DNA of 64,000 nt from Salminus brasiliensis (GCF_030463535.1 NC_132891.1:9792949-9856948), one strand, 5' to 3'; positions 28,825 through 42,345 are shown, counted from the first letter of the stretch. The notes: generated from the sequence alone by a model not told the origin. Program-made: numbers and translations.

Positions 28825-29095
28825 GTAAAGAGTCAGGAGTCTTTTATTGTCATTCTGCCCGTGTGCATGTAGACAGAAGAGTGGATCTACATGCAACATG
28901 GTGCAACATGGAGCAAACCAGTGCAATACAGACTGCATGCAGTGCAAGCGTGTAAACATTAATGTGCAAATATAAAACCTGAATAAAACAATTACAACGC
29001 TAAACATGACAGACCTTAGATAAAATACACAGACAGGACAGTGCAGTATGTGCACAATAAAGCACATAACAAAGCACAGTAAACTGGACAAATTT
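28825..29095 (-). repeat. Probable LINE 3' end fragment, reversed
   Basis: Read on the minus strand it ends with GCAGAATGACAATAAAAGAC, a typical tail of fish CR1/L2/Rex-like elements, preceded by GCACTGCATGC and GTGCAATG words. It is too degenerate to assign a clade. Confidence 0.4.
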
Positions 29096-29099
29096 TATC

Positions 29100-32000
29100 A
29101 TTTGAGTCCACTCCTGGCACATCGCACATTTAAAACTATGTGTACGACTGTGTGAAACCTAATGTTTAGGTAAGCAATTTCTGGATACTGAATATATTAA
29201 ACATGAATTTGATCATTCTTTCCAAATGTCTGCATTATTTAGTCAATTTTAGAACCACTAATGTTATTCAAAGTGATTTAGTATGAAAAACTATTCAATT
29301 GTTCAATAAGAGGATACGTTTGGCCCGCAAATGCTCACCGTTTTCTGGGTTGGCCTGCCAGGGATTAAGCAGAGTTTTAGACAAAATGCCAATTTTAATG
29401 GTTGGTTTTCCACCAACAGTCCAACTGACTTATTTTTACTCCATTTCTTACTTTTTATCTTTTATAAATTAGTTTAGTTAAGGATTTTCAGTTTTAACAA
29501 CATTTTCTTTATTATTTTTCTCTTAAATATTTCTATTGTTTATTTTCCAAAACAAAAGTCTCTGTGCATTTAAAAGCTGTTTAAGAAAATTAAAAACTAT
29601 ATCTTGCAAGTATGCAGGACAATTATCTGGGTGGTCCAAGGGTGAACCAGCAGTGGCAAACAGTAAGCGAACCGATGTATGCTTGCTATCTGGGCAGTGA
29701 CGATAATTATCACCAGACATCTGAAGAACTTTATGCCTCACAGAAAGTTATTATGCTAAAAAAAATTACACTATAAAAATCTGTGATATTTTATACAGCA
29801 TTCCACTCCAGACAAAAAAATACTCAATATCCGTCATTGTGGATGAACTATAAGCTAACATTCATATCTAGTTTGTGGGCAAACTTTGAACATTTTAGGG
29901 CACATATGGATACTGATTTACTCAGCAAACATACAAAATAAATAAATCTAAATACAAATTTATAGCTAACTGTATTCTGGCTTGTTTGATTGCTCTTTAC
30001 AGCTGCTGTATTTTACGTTCCCTACTAAAACGAAAGTGAGACTTAGTGTTCTGGTAAATACATGTTGGCATGTATTTTTGAATCTTCATGACACATTTCT
30101 GGAGAACTGTAGCAGATGCTTACACTGATTAAGTTAAATAACATTGCTTTAAAAACTGATTTTTAAAATTAAAGCATATTGCTAACTCTGCTAGCTAATC
30201 TGCTAGCTTCTGTGCTAATGTAACATCAACTTTATGTATGCCTACTTTAGCTTATGTTCTATACTGTTCCTAATATTTACATGTGGGTTAGTAAAGTAGC
30301 TAGGTACTAGGTAGCTCTGTCTCAAGGGACAGTTTTCTCTTCAAACATTGCTCAACATTGTTCATAGGATCTCTGCTCAAATCAAAGGGTAACAGTTAAG
30401 CTGCCTTGTGTGCAATCTGTTCCTGGAAATATGGAAATACTGCAGTGGAATGTGCCCTGAAAAAGATCTGTTTAAATTATACAGTGAAAAATATCTTAAA
30501 TGATGGACATTTCTCTTTTTGATTTTAAAACAATCCATAACAGACACTAAAATAGATGGAAAAAATCTGGAAAGGTCATGAACTTGAGGATATATCCTCA
30601 AAACACACTTTCGCAGATTATATTAGGTTTTGTTATTCTTTTTTCCCCATTAAACTCCATCTACCTAACCTTACTTAGTCATAACCTAGGTAGAATGTGT
30701 CATCACTATTCATTTTTTTTAGGCAGTAGGTAAATGGGCTTCCAAAAGGGCCAAAGAAGGCTACCACCCTATTTCAAAAGCATTCCATTAACTACCATTA
30801 GAAACCTTTATTCTACTGTACACAAAGACCCTACTTGTGTGATCCATAGCAAATCATTCAACCCTTTTTCCACATTAAATTTGTTGTGCTCTGGTTAAGG
30901 TGGGAGCCTTTAATTAGGTTTTACATCACGGTTTTTTCACCGTTCCAGCCATACCTACCTCCCACACTAGCCAATTCTCTTATAGGTCAGCACAGTCACT
31001 TATATGTTACGTAAAGTGCTGTAACTTTCATTCAGCTGTGAGATGATAGACATCTTTGGAAGAAAGCCTCACTTGGAAAACACCACCTTGGTGGGAGTCA
31101 TAAGGAAGGCTTTAGAAAAGGCTGAGTGCTCAAGAAGACAAGTGCCAAAAGGCAGAACAGACAATCACTGTAATATCACAGAAAATTGCTTGATGGGTCT
31201 GGATGTATGTTAAAGAACAAGATAATAGATGCTATTCTGATTTCTGAAAAGCCTTTTTTTTCTTTCTAAGAAAATGAGACTTTTCAACTTGAATATTCTG
31301 ATCTGGTTTCCTGCTGATTAGATGAATCCATTCCATCCATTCTCCTGATCTTTTTCCTACTATTGTTACTTTTTGATTGTGGACCTTCCTTGAGTGTATC
31401 TACATGGGGTACTTTGTCCTCTGAGGCCCCATTTAATCAAGCTACTCAGCACATTCATCCTGAATACTCTCATTCATTAGAAAGTGCTATTCATCTGCAC
31501 TCTTCAAAAAAGATTCTTCGCTTGGAAAACCTGTAATTTGTGTAGAACCTTTATGTGACATGGAGGTCTAAAAAGACACAAATATTTGTTCCTTGAATCA
31601 CATGACTGTTTTTTAGCCATTCGAGTAATGCTCATTAACCTTTATGACATTCTGGCAGACACTTCTTTACTATAATCATGTTACAGAGGCAGGTGAGTAT
31701 AGTGTCAGGAGCCTTGCCTAACTTGACTTGCCTTTTTGGTATTGGTATAGTGTGGGGTACTACCCGTCACATGGAGGGCAGTGGTGTTATCCACTATGGT
31801 ACACCAACTAGACAGAAATAGGACCTCAAGACTTTGAGAGAAAGACATGAGCAAAGCCATAGAACAAGCATTTTTGGTTCTTTTGAGCACTTTGAAATGT
31901 CTGAAAAGTCTTTAAAGATGCAAATAACAGGGTTGCTTATGTTTTCATCAGATAAACAGCTTTTAAAATTTCTCATTTTTGAGAGAGAGTGGAGATCTTT

Positions 32001-35000
32001 AGATCTGAAAAGGTCCCCAAGTGTAATTTGTCAGAACCTTGCAAGAACTTTGAATCTCCCTGCACATCCTTCCCAAGAGAAATGAAGCTGTAATAAAAGC
32101 AAACATACTGACCCATTTAATTGTTGAGGAGTCTGGTGTAATTGTCTGTTAAATATATGTTTTTTGCTTTTTTTTTTCCTGGTGCTAAAAAATATATACC
32201 TTGTACTAAATGGCTAAATTTAAAAATCAGATGAAGAGTATCCTCAGACCTTTGCACAGTGCACATCTCTATTTTGGGTGGTTTTGACTTTTTGTGAATT
32301 TAGCAGTTGTTCTATACATTGTGTCAGAATTTCACAATAAATGCACCAGTAGAAATTCAGCAGAAATTCTTTTATTAAGTAGGTTTTCTCCTTCTCCTGT
32401 AAACTTGCTGTTTGGGAAATACAAGATTTTTGTGTGATAGTAATGGTTTAATTTAATTCTACAACCTTTAAAATCACAATATCTAGTATTGTAATATCTA
32501 CTAATGTAAATATGCTTCTGTATATCTACAGTCATTTTAAATGTTATTTTATATAAAGTACACTTATAGTAACTATAGTAAACTACTCACTCCACCTTTT
32601 ATACACAGTCAAAGCCATACTAATACCAAAATATGGTGTTCTGTTAAACATTGTTATTAAATATTGTGTTTTCTGTGTTACCATGGTTGGATTTGTGCAA
32701 AGAGGTCAATGGAAACTTATTGTAAATTACATGGTAAAGTGATAAGGATAAATATTTAACCCCAGAAAATACAAATGCAAACCATAACTTAAATTCTATT
32801 GTAAAATGAAAGCCTTTTTGTACAATGTAGTTTTTATATAACCCGTTTCTGTTCATTCAGTTGAATCTGCACTCTGGATTTGTTTAGTGTTGTAAGTCAG
32901 CTGGAGGAAAATGCCCACTGTGAAGCATGATTTCATTTGCAAACTGAGCAGGTCTGTATTTGGATGATGAGGCTGAGTCTGACGGCTCTTTAAAGGTCTG
33001 CGTCTGCTAGGCTCTGTTTCACCTTTACCCATCATTATTCTCTAACGTCAGCCTGCAAATATGCAACCTAGAGCCAAAATGCAGTAATCTACACACTTCA
33101 TTTGGTTCTTGGCTTGGACATAAAGTACTGTTTTTTGTTTTACAGTGGTGGTGATAGGAAACCGCAGCACAGACGTCTACAACACAAGAGTTTTCATTTG
33201 TAATGTTGATTATAATTAATAGTACTAATTCTGAAAAGGTTTTATCTGGGAACTACCTCGCCTTACACAACCTGCATGTACCCTTCCACTGTGGATTGTT
33301 TTTAAACTGTCTTAAAACTACAGTAAAACAGTGCCTCAGGCATCTGTGGGTGTCAGTGTATTCATAACAATTTCATATAATAACTTTCTGTGATGTAGCT
33401 TTTAGAGGCATTACAATCTTTGGATGTCTGGTTTCTACCACAACCACTGTGAAAATTTATTTCTAGAATAAATGCATATGTCAACCTCTCAAACTCACTG
33501 GAACCATTAGAGGTTTCTGTCTTTTTTCCCCACTGGTGTAACTTAGGAACAACCAGTTTGCATTGTTTTGTTCTTATTTATCTGTTAGTAAACCTTAGGA
33601 TGTAATAAAAGTCAGGGTTTGATTATGTCTTGCAGTCAATGATGATTTATTGTATATATTAAATATATGTATATTTTTTAAAGGGGGAGGTGATCCCCTT
33701 TGAGAAAAAACAGTTGTTAAATTGTTTGTTACCATATGATGTCATTTTTACGCTGAGCCACCTTAATATGAAATAATTAGATATGACCTTTTTAGAAACA
33801 ACATAATTTTTGCAGCTTTTAGTTTAGTGTTTCTGAAGCAGTTTAAGCACATTATTATTGAGTGATTATCTTCCGAATAGGCACGGCTGCCATATGTGTG
33901 TGCTCCAATTACTGTCGATAAGATCTGATTATGAGCCTAAGAATAAGGCAGGAATCAAATCAGGTGAAAACCTCAATTTTGTCAGCCTAGTCCCCTCAGA
34001 TTTCTCAGCCACGCTTTACCCTCAGCATCTCCTTCCTGATTACTTTTTCATGCAATCAGGACATTCAGAGCTCTTCTAATGATGCCACTCTCCTTGATGT
34101 CATTTCACTCTGCACTTTTCCTGTGAGATTCAACAGTTGCTATAGAGAGAAAATCAGGCCTAGGAGGTGAGCTCTACTGAAGAAACCCAGTCCATACACA
34201 ATAGATATGGAAATTCTGCATCAAACATACATCAATAAAGCCTTGATCTCCCGTGGTATTGTGTCTTTTCTTACTGCCTCCACATCTTAAAGATGACTAA
34301 TGATGGTTTCTTATAGCTGTTGATTTTAATTTCTTTTCAGCCACTGATTGTAGTGATTAACCTGGTGATTCAGGCATGACCTTGTGTAACCTAATAATAT
34401 TAATGAAGCTATATGTGTAGCAAGGATACAATTTTCATGCTGTCACTTCAAAAATAAACTACAAAAGTTATATACTTAATGAAAATAAATTTAGTAAATG
34501 TTTATGTCAAATATTTTACTCACTTAGAAATAGAAAGAAAACCTACCCTTTTTAGGTCCAAATGTTCGATTAAATTTAACTAGCTGAATAAAGCAATTCC
34601 ATTTGTTAAGGACCTTTACATTGACTTCATAAAATCTTTAAAGCAACACTATATAGCATTTGTACCTTAAAATAACAGCTTCAATATCATGCTGATGCTC
34701 TGCTGACCTGTAATAGGGAAAATAGCATCTCTATTGTTGCTACTCCAGGCTTGGTACACTGCTCTATGCTCTAAACTGCACTATGTGTTTTCCGCAAAGC
34801 AAGCAGGAGATCGTGAGAACTGTTCATTCTGTCAAATTCTGTAATATTACTCTGCCACCTCAGTCCGCATGCTTCTTTCACTTTCAGTGACGGTTCTGTA
34901 TCTCTCAGCTTGTCCAGAAATGCATGTCAAAAGCCTCTCTCTTTAGAGGTGGCTTCCTGACTGTAGGGGGAGCCAAAGGGCAAGAAATAACAATGTTGCT

Positions 35001-36040
35001 TTAAAAGGTTCATTACATATACATTATTACATACACAATTGGTCCTCAACGGAAACATAAATGGTTCTTCTATTGCATTTCTTAAAGAACCCTTTACAGC
35101 AATTTATTTGGATGGGTGTATCCTTGATGAGTTTAGAATCCAAATCACTGAATCCAGACAGACACATTTTTTACTAATTGTATACATCTGCTATGAAGCA
35201 GCGGAACTGCATTCTCTTAGTGTAAGCTCAGTGTTAGGTTATTACGTATATGTGGCTTTGATTTCCAACTAGAATTTAATAGCAGTTTAATACTGGGTTT
35301 TGACGTTAACCCGATTTTCATTTGCAACTAAAACACGTTTCTGACGTCAAATTGACGTCCGGTGCCTGCTGGAATACTCCTACAGCACACACTCCCCATA
35401 CAAAACGGTATACATTACACATAGGCAAGCACCACATATAACTACTCAATGTCTATTGCAAATTCTATTGCAAATATTACTGTCCCTGCTTCTCTCTTTT
35501 TGTCTAAGGTTGAAGTGACTCTTCACTCACTGATAGCGACAAACATGATTGTAATCATCGTAAATGGGTTTTCAAGCTGTAACACATGCCAGTCACTCAA
35601 TTTCTGCTGAAGACCAGTACTTTTCTGCTCAGCAGGTGTTAAATAGGCTGCATTCACTCTCTGTCTGCTGTCACCTTATCCATTCAACATGCTTCTTTTC
35701 ACTGCTCTTCTATTTAATGTCCACATATGTTCACCTGTCATGCCTCAAACTTCTTTTTGTAATCAGAGGTGTGACACTCGAAGGCTGAACTGCAGATGAA
35801 CAGATGAACAATAGTCAGACTGTACAACCAACATAGGTAGGTAGGTGTTTCTAATAAAGTGGCCAGCAAGTGTAATCCCAGAAGTACTACTCGTATCAGC
35901 AAAAGCACCCACAACCACGTCACTACTATTCATCAATTCTGTGCTGAGAATGGTGCATCAACCAAGTATTATCTGGTCAGTGGTGGTCCTATGATGGTCT
36001 CATAGTTGTTCTTTACATTGTAAAAAAAAATCACGAGTTT
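29100..36040. other. Intergenic, 6.9 kb, no gene seen
   Basis: Long AT-rich stretch. At about 31690-31830 is a possible reversed tRNA-derived repeat; at about 32300-32410 part of repeat family X; at 35050-35100 a fragment with GGTTCTTCTATTGC and AAAGAACCCTTT, as in fish non-autonomous DNA elements. 33840-34260 is notably free of repeats. Confidence 0.5.
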
Positions 36041-36778
36041 TTTTTTGTAAAGTTTGCATTTTGGAGATACAAGGATTTGGTAGGCATAACTGGTTAAATG
36101 CAACTGGTCATATGTCAACCATCACAACACTATCAGCTTCAGTTTCGTGACTTGCTATCTCACATTAGCTGATATTCAGTGAAATTCATTATTCCCTCTA
36201 CTTGTGGAATGTTTCCTGTGCTGCGCAACCCCAAACTTAATAGATCCTTCCCCTTAATATGCTTAATGACATTTGCAACAGTGGAAATCAGGAGCTCAAA
36301 GCTTCCCCTGCTTTGGAGGCATCATTTAGCTTAATGATCATATTCCCTAGATGGAGAAAAACCTATTTCAAAAATCAAATCAAATCAAATCAGATTTTGA
36401 CTTGAGTGGGTGTAATCACTTACAATCTTCTTTGTCTTCCTCAAACAGCATATGGTGTTTGGTGAACTTTACAACTAAAAGGATGTGCAAACCTTAGTAC
36501 ATGCCACGATTTAAAACACTAAGCATTAAAATAAACAGAAAATTGCTTTTTTTAACCCCCTAGACTCTGTCTATAAGCCCACACTTCGTCCACAGGTCTC
36601 CATTCTCAGAACTACATTAGTTTCATAGTTAACATCAGTTTCACAGGCCCTAACATAGACCCCTGTGGGACAAGATTTTTTTTAAAACAGTCGCCAAAAA
36701 ATTCACAATAGACGGTAGATTGGTAAGTCTAATAACTGAATAATAAGCCTAGGGTTCAAGTGGTTAATCAGTTTGCTA

Positions 36779-36850
36779 CACTCTTAAAAATAACGGTGCT
36801 TAAAATGGTTATTTGAGCGATGCCATGAAAGACGCGATAAACCATGTTTA
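36779..36850 (+). mobile_element. Short DNA-element fragment (ACACTCTTAAAAATAACGG type)
   Basis: It starts ACACTCTTAAAAATAACGGT and has GAGCGATGCCATGAAAGA, the head of the same family as 63629-63810. Confidence 0.5.
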
Positions 36851-36877
36851 TAATAGAGATATCTGAGTTATTTGAAG

Positions 36878-36958
36878 TTGCATGAGATGCATGAGATGTT
36901 GTGAATTTCCCCACTGCGGGACTAATAAAGGATTATCTTATCTTATCTTATCTTATGT
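36878..36958 (+). repeat. LINE tail with (TTATC)n
   Basis: TGTGAATTTCCCCACTGCGG followed by GACTAATAAAGGATTATC and repeated TTATC. This is the known ending of a class of fish non-LTR retrotransposons, with a 5-bp tail repeat. Confidence 0.65.
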
Positions 36959-36959
36959 C

Positions 36960-38740
36960 CATAAGATGTCCAATTTGGTTAAGGGGCAGTTTTCTAAATG
37001 GAACAGCTATTTCTACAGTGCTCCATTGACTAAAGCTTAGAACTGTCCATCTTCACATTTTCCTGGTCCTGCCATGTAAGTGGACGTACTGTTCCCTAAC
37101 ATCCTCCCAGGATGTACCTAATGGATTATGATTTAGAGTGGAAGAGATGCTTTAAATCACCCACCCCTGCACTTTTCGAAATCCCGTAAGACACAGTGTG
37201 AAAAGCCTTGATGGATTTTTTTAGTAGTTACAATACGACAAGCGACACATCCTGCTGTGCTACATGGTTGCAGTTTGCCTCAGGAAGTGTTTTGTATTTT
37301 TGAATCTTTTAAGTCTTATGATGTTGTGTGGTAAACACACATCATAAGTGTTTTTGTGCTTCATTTTAGGGCTGTTTTGTGGCCAGCAGACTCAGACACA
37401 GACACTGCATACATTTGCCTAAAAAGTACCCACACTTGATGTCTGAAACCCAAATATTCAAATGAATTACTATTACATATTCATGAGGGAAAGGCACTCT
37501 AGCAACACAGATGAAAATAAATGCAGGGTGCCAAGTTGATATTTAAGCCCCAAGAGGGAGGAGACCTAAAGCACTCACTACAAAATGAGCCCAGTGATAA
37601 AGCAGTTTTTCCTCTTGGTGACAAGGGTGGTATTGCCTACCAGCGCTGATTTGTCACACCAAATTGGTTCAGGTCCTTAAACACCCTTTCCAAACCTAAC
37701 GCCACCTTTTTGCTGTGGAGGATGTTTGGCTCACTCTTTTTGCAGAATTGCTTTAATTCGGCCACCTCCAAAACCTTGGTTTTGCTTCTCTTGAGCCGCT
37801 TAGTTGGTTTGCTGTCTTATGCCAGTCCCTTTCTCATGGTGGAATCATGACCTTCTCTGAGGTGAGTGAGGCCTGCAGTTCATTGGATGTTTGTCTGGAT
37901 TAATTTGTGACATTATAACGAGAAATTTAAGTAGGAATGCCCTGATCAGCCTCTTAATGCTGAGTATCAGCTAGTAAACTCAGCTCTTAATGCTGAGTGC
38001 TGCTAAGAAATAGCTTCTAATAAGTAAAATCCTTTATTAGTAGTAGCTGTTTCTATAATGTGACATTCTGGACTGACTGAAGTCAAGACTTTTTTTATAG
38101 TGTTTAATATCTTATAATTCAGTCTGACTCTCCTATCTGACCTCCTATCTGGCTCCTAGCTTCCTTAATAATCTATATTATGCTATAAATATTTTAAAAT
38201 ACCTCAATAACAAAGAATAAGATGATTCATAATCTCTCCTGTAACCCCCCTAAATGGATCTTGCATAAAATAAATCAGGGGTCATGACCTGCTGGATCTT
38301 GTAAGCAGTAGTCTAGACCTGCAGGATCTTATAAACAGTATCCTATAAAAGCTGCAGACCTTGTAAAAGATAGGATGTTCTTTTCCTTTTAAAGCCAAAC
38401 CACATTTGGACAGGTGGAATAAACCAGCCTTTTTGTATTAAGCCTGGAGGCCATGGCACTAGCACCACACTTACTGATGTCACACTGAATCTCAACCCTG
38501 CCGCCGCTGCGGCTGCTGCTGCTCATGTTGATTAGATTAGATTTTGTCCTCCAGTTGTTACAGAGCCTGTGCTTGGATCGGTCGCACACTTGGATCCCCT
38601 CAGAACAGAAGCAGTCCACTCCCAAACTCAACAGCACTCTTACACTGACAATGGAGCAGAACTGCTGAGAAAGGCCGTATGACTGAACATCACAGGTGAG
38701 TTGGATCAAAAACAGATATCTCCATTTTTCCACATAATTT
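36960..38740. other. Intergenic, no gene seen
   Basis: Includes CCGCCGCTGCGGCTGCTGCT at about 38501-38520. An open frame at 38389-38805 on the minus strand (138 codons) has no signal, domain or splice context. Confidence 0.5.
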
Positions 38741-38744
38741 AAAA

Positions 38745-39325
38745 ATATCAATTGTTTACATGGTTTCCAAATGTCACAATAAACGGACCAATAGAAATGC
38801 TCCAAAATGACTTTTTTACATTTACTTACTTCGAGAATTGCGATTTCTTCATTCTCCTGCTATTGGAGATGCAAGGTTTTCTTCCATGTGTGTATGTACA
38901 TGCGTGAGTGTGTTCACATATAGCCCATTTCATTTAAACCATGATATTTGTTTGACTTTGTTGATGCCATTTATTTGCTCAAATTCTCTTTTGTGCAAGA
39001 GGTGAGAGTTCAGTTATTTTGTCTCCCGGGTATTGATTACAGCAAAAGTAGGAAAAGATAAAAAAGATGAATTTTGAAATTATTATTGGTATTTTTATTG
39101 TTCTTTGGGTATTCTGTGGTATGACTATGGTATGACTAAAGCTTGTCGCTCCATTTTTTTCCACACAATTTTTTAATACACCAATCGTTTACATTGTGTC
39201 AACATTTCATGATAAATTGGCCAATAGACATGATCCAAAATGACCTGAAATATTTTTACATTGACTTTCAGTAAAAGCTTAGGGTTTTAGTATCAAGTTA
39301 TCATTTTGGAGATGCAAGGGTTTAC
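38745..39325 (+). repeat. Repeat family X, two copies in direct orientation
   Basis: Copy 1 at about 38745-38890, copy 2 at about 39165-39325. Shared blocks: CAATTGTTTACAT-like, GGACCAATAGAAATGCTCC, AAAATGACTT, ATTTTTACATTGAC and TGGAGATGCAAGG. I do not recognise the family. Other partial copies: about 7125, 12318, 14663, 23500, 32310, 36045 and 40062. Confidence 0.7.
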
Positions 39326-40149
39326 TTAGGTGTATGTAGGCTTTTGTATGTTTATGTGTAGCTCATGTAATCTAGACCCTGAATTATTATTGATATTGTG
39401 AATGCTTTATGGCCATTGACCTGCTCAAATTTACAGTCCTACTCCGTGAAAACACAGAGTTCAGTTATTTTGTCAACTGGGAAGAGCTGCAACGGTATGG
39501 GAGGTAAGGGAGTTTCTTGGAGTGACAGCTGTCACAGAAAGTATTTGTAGTTATATATTTATTTAGGTTTTATGATATTACACTATATTGTATTTCACAA
39601 TTTTTTTTTATTATTCATTGACCCCTAAAGGAACAAACACAGTTTTTTTTTTTGAGGTGGAGCTTTTTCCAGGTAATGATTATTTTCCTTATGTTGATTA
39701 TTTTCTCCATGAATCACTTGTTTGCAAATGTACACAGTATGATAACATTCAGTTTTCATACCATGGTACACCTTACAACAGTATACCGCTACAACCCTAC
39801 TACTAGGTATTAACCACAATAACAGAGGGAAAACTTTGAAGGTAAAAAAAGATCAATTTTAATATTTGTATTGTTATTTTTACTCTTTTTTGGTGTATTC
39901 ACACATCGGGGTCTCTGCTGAGGGATCCCGAGCCACTCTTACCATAATATGAGGGTTAATGCTTCCAGATAAACTTCTATGGACAGTGGAAAAGTAATGC
40001 TTTTATTTACTGTTGGAATAAAAGCCTGTATCTTGTATCTGTCTCTTTTCACTCAATTTGAAAACACCAGTTGTTCACATTGTATCATTCAGCTGCATTA
40101 ACTTGCATTAGTTGGCATATCTGACAATATACTCATTTTACATTTAATT

Positions 40150-40980
40150 AATCTCAGTCTGAAAGAGTGGAAAAGTCATGCCTTGGAATACTGAAACTGC
40201 TGTTTTTCCAGGTTATTTACTTCAGACAGTAACTGTGGTGGTGTGTTTTCATATGATACAAACATGTGAACCCTGTAAACTCAGTGCATCATTATTCTTG
40301 ACACTAAAGAGATCCTGTGCTTCCAGATTCACCTCAAGAGAGCTCACTGCAGCACTTAAACAATGCTGTTTACCTGCTTACTTACTTCAGCAACACTGTA
40401 TTTGAATACAATGCAAACATTTAAAGCCTGTGGGAACCTAAACCTGACTTCTCTTTCTACTGTAGCTAATCTGGCTCCTTTAGGCCCCCCAGTGTAAATG
40501 TACAAAGCATGTCTAATGAATGTCTTCCCAAAGTCTAATAAATGACTAAAGTCTGTTAAAGTCTGTTAAAAATGGGTCGAGATTAGGTCAGCATACCCCT
40601 GACCAGTCACAAGGCTACACTGGTTCAACCCGGAGAGCTTAAACTAAAGCTGAACCTCGCGGGCCAAGGCTGCACCTGCACCTGTGAAAATGTGCTCGCC
40701 GGTGATAGACGGCTGTCAGTCACGCACGTTTATTAAAATATTAAGACCACGCCCAGACCGTTCTCAGAGAGGTGTGGTAAGAGCATTTTGGTGATTTTCT
40801 GGAGTGTTTTTTCTATATAAACTTGCTAAATGCTTCACTTAACACCCAACTTTAATATATATTTTAATTAAATAATAATAATAATAATTAATATTTTAAA
40901 TTTTAAATATATCAAAATGTGTCCCCATGGGCTTTAAACCCTGCAAACATTCCCAACTTTACGCGTGCACGAGCCTTAAC
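40150..40980. other. Region upstream of NPBWR2, no gene seen
   Basis: Becomes CpG-richer from about 40570 (CTCGCGGGCC, CTCGCCGG, CACGCACG, CACGCCCAG), which may mark the receptor promoter. An AT-rich block at 40855-40920 separates it from the coding exon. No TATA box can be placed with confidence. Confidence 0.4.
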
Positions 40981-41033
40981 TGTGCCTCTCTCTTTCCCCC
41001 CGTTTCTCATCAGTTTCTCAGCTTCAAGCCAGA

Positions 41034-42011
41034 ATGGATAACACCTCCGTGCCCTGGCTCGTGGCACCCCTGTGCGACCTGTCCGCTGCCTCCTCTTCTG
41101 CGCAAAACTGCACGTCCTCGAGCTCGGATTTCTCCATCTGGCTGCCGCTCGTGTACTCACTGATCTGCGTCGTGGGGCTCGCGGGCAACACGGCGGTCAT
41201 CTGCGTGATCGCGAGAGCACCTCGCATGAAAAGCGTGACCAACGTTTTCATCCTGAACCTGGCCATCGCCGACGACCTGTTCGCGCTCGTGCTGCCCGCG
41301 AGCATCGCCGAGCACGTGCTGCGCCGCTGGCCCTTCGGCGAGCTCGCGTGCAAGGCGGTGCTCTCCATCGACCACTACAACATCTTCTCCAGCGTCTACT
41401 TCGTGGCGCTCATGAGCGCGGACCGGTACGCGGTGGTGGCGACCTCGCTGCGCTCGAAGCGCGTGGCGCGGCGCACGCGCCGGCTAGCACGGACACTCAG
41501 CGCGTGCGTGTGGGCGCTCGTCGTGCTCCTCGTGGCGCCCTACACCTTCTTCGCCGGCGTGAACGTGAGCCCCGGCGAGGACGCGCCGAGCTGCGTGCTC
41601 AGGTTGCCGCGCCCGGAGCCCTTCTGGTTCGCTGCCAGCCGCATCTACACGCTCGTGCTTAGCTTCCTGCTCCCCGTGTCCACCATCTGCGTCCTGTACG
41701 GGCTCATGCTTCACAAGCTGCGGCGCGCGAGCGGCAAAGCGCTGGACAGGGCCAAAAGGAAGGTGACCATGATGGTGTCCGTGGTGCTGGCCGTGTGTCT
41801 GCTCTGCTGGACCCCCTTCCACCTGAGCACGGTGGTCGCCCTCACAGCGGAGCTGCCCAACACCCCGCTTCTGGCGGGGGTCTCGTACTTCATCACGTGC
41901 CTGAGCTACGCCAACTCCTGCCTCAACCCCTTCCTCTACGCCTTCCTGGACGACAGCTTCAGGAGGGAGTTTAGGAAAATGCTGCGCTTCCGAATGGAAA
42001 AGGATCCATGA
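41034..42011 (+). CDS. npbwr2: NPBWR2-type neuropeptide B/W receptor, intronless, 325 aa
   Basis: A class A G-protein-coupled receptor of the plasma membrane, expected to bind neuropeptides B and W and couple to Gi (family knowledge). Residues seen: N-glycosylation sites N3 and N25; N52 (1.50) in TM1; LNLAIADD with D80 (2.50); C106 (3.25) paired with a Cys in loop 2 (PSCVL); D113 (3.32); D130-R131-Y132; CWTPFHLSTVVAL at 258; NPFLY at 298-302. RAPRMK, WPFGELACK and LSYANSCLNPF are typical of GPR7/GPR8. The ATG has good context (AGAATGG), and 325 aa is the usual length. Choice of NPBWR2 over NPBWR1 rests mainly on position between MYT1 and OPRL1. Codons end overwhelmingly in G or C, unlike the AT-rich flanks. 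TTTCTCATCAG at 41003-41013 resembles an acceptor, so a 5' UTR intron is possible. Confidence 0.93.
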   Translation: MDNTSVPWLVAPLCDLSAASSSAQNCTSSSSDFSIWLPLVYSLICVVGLAGNTAVICVIARAPRMKSVTNVFILNLAIADDLFALVLPASIAEHVLRRWPFGELACKAVLSIDHYNIFSSVYFVALMSADRYAVVATSLRSKRVARRTRRLARTLSACVWALVVLLVAPYTFFAGVNVSPGEDAPSCVLRLPRPEPFWFAASRIYTLVLSFLLPVSTICVLYGLMLHKLRRASGKALDRAKRKVTMMVSVVLAVCLLCWTPFHLSTVVALTAELPNTPLLAGVSYFITCLSYANSCLNPFLYAFLDDSFRREFRKMLRFRMEKDP

Positions 42012-42096
42012 GGAGACGAGTGGTGAACATGAACAGTGCCTTAAAGTGGAATTCCAGTGCTCCATTCTGGAAAACCCTAGTCAGATAGTTGGATAT

Positions 42097-42345
42097 ACAC
42101 TACATGTCCAAATATTTGTGGACACTTCTTATAATGAATGCATTCAGCTACTTTAAGATGGAACGGTATTCTCTGGAATGATGGTGCTCCATCCTATACT
42201 TTTGGCATGAGTTGAGGGGTTGGGGTCGTGATCATCCAACATCCTGACCTCATCCAAGAGTAAGCAGGATACACTTATTTTAAATGCCCTTTATTTAGGA
42301 AGAAACCATCAATTAGCAGGTGTCCAAATATTTCTGGCCACCTTA
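42097..42345. mobile_element. MITE copy (family M1) just 3' of NPBWR2
   Basis: Starts ACACTACATGTCCAAATATT, has GGTGCTCCATCC and TGATCATCCAACATCCTG blocks, and ends GCAGGTGTCCAAATATTTCTGG. Internally deleted relative to the 48606 copy. Confidence 0.85.

Noticed and set aside
38389-38805. 138-codon minus-strand open frame
   Set aside because: No domain, homology, signal peptide or flanking splice signals; a chance frame overlapping a family X repeat.
41072-42065. Several long frames overlapping NPBWR2 in other frames and on the other strand
   Set aside because: High GC content removes stop codons in all frames; only the receptor frame has recognisable domains.
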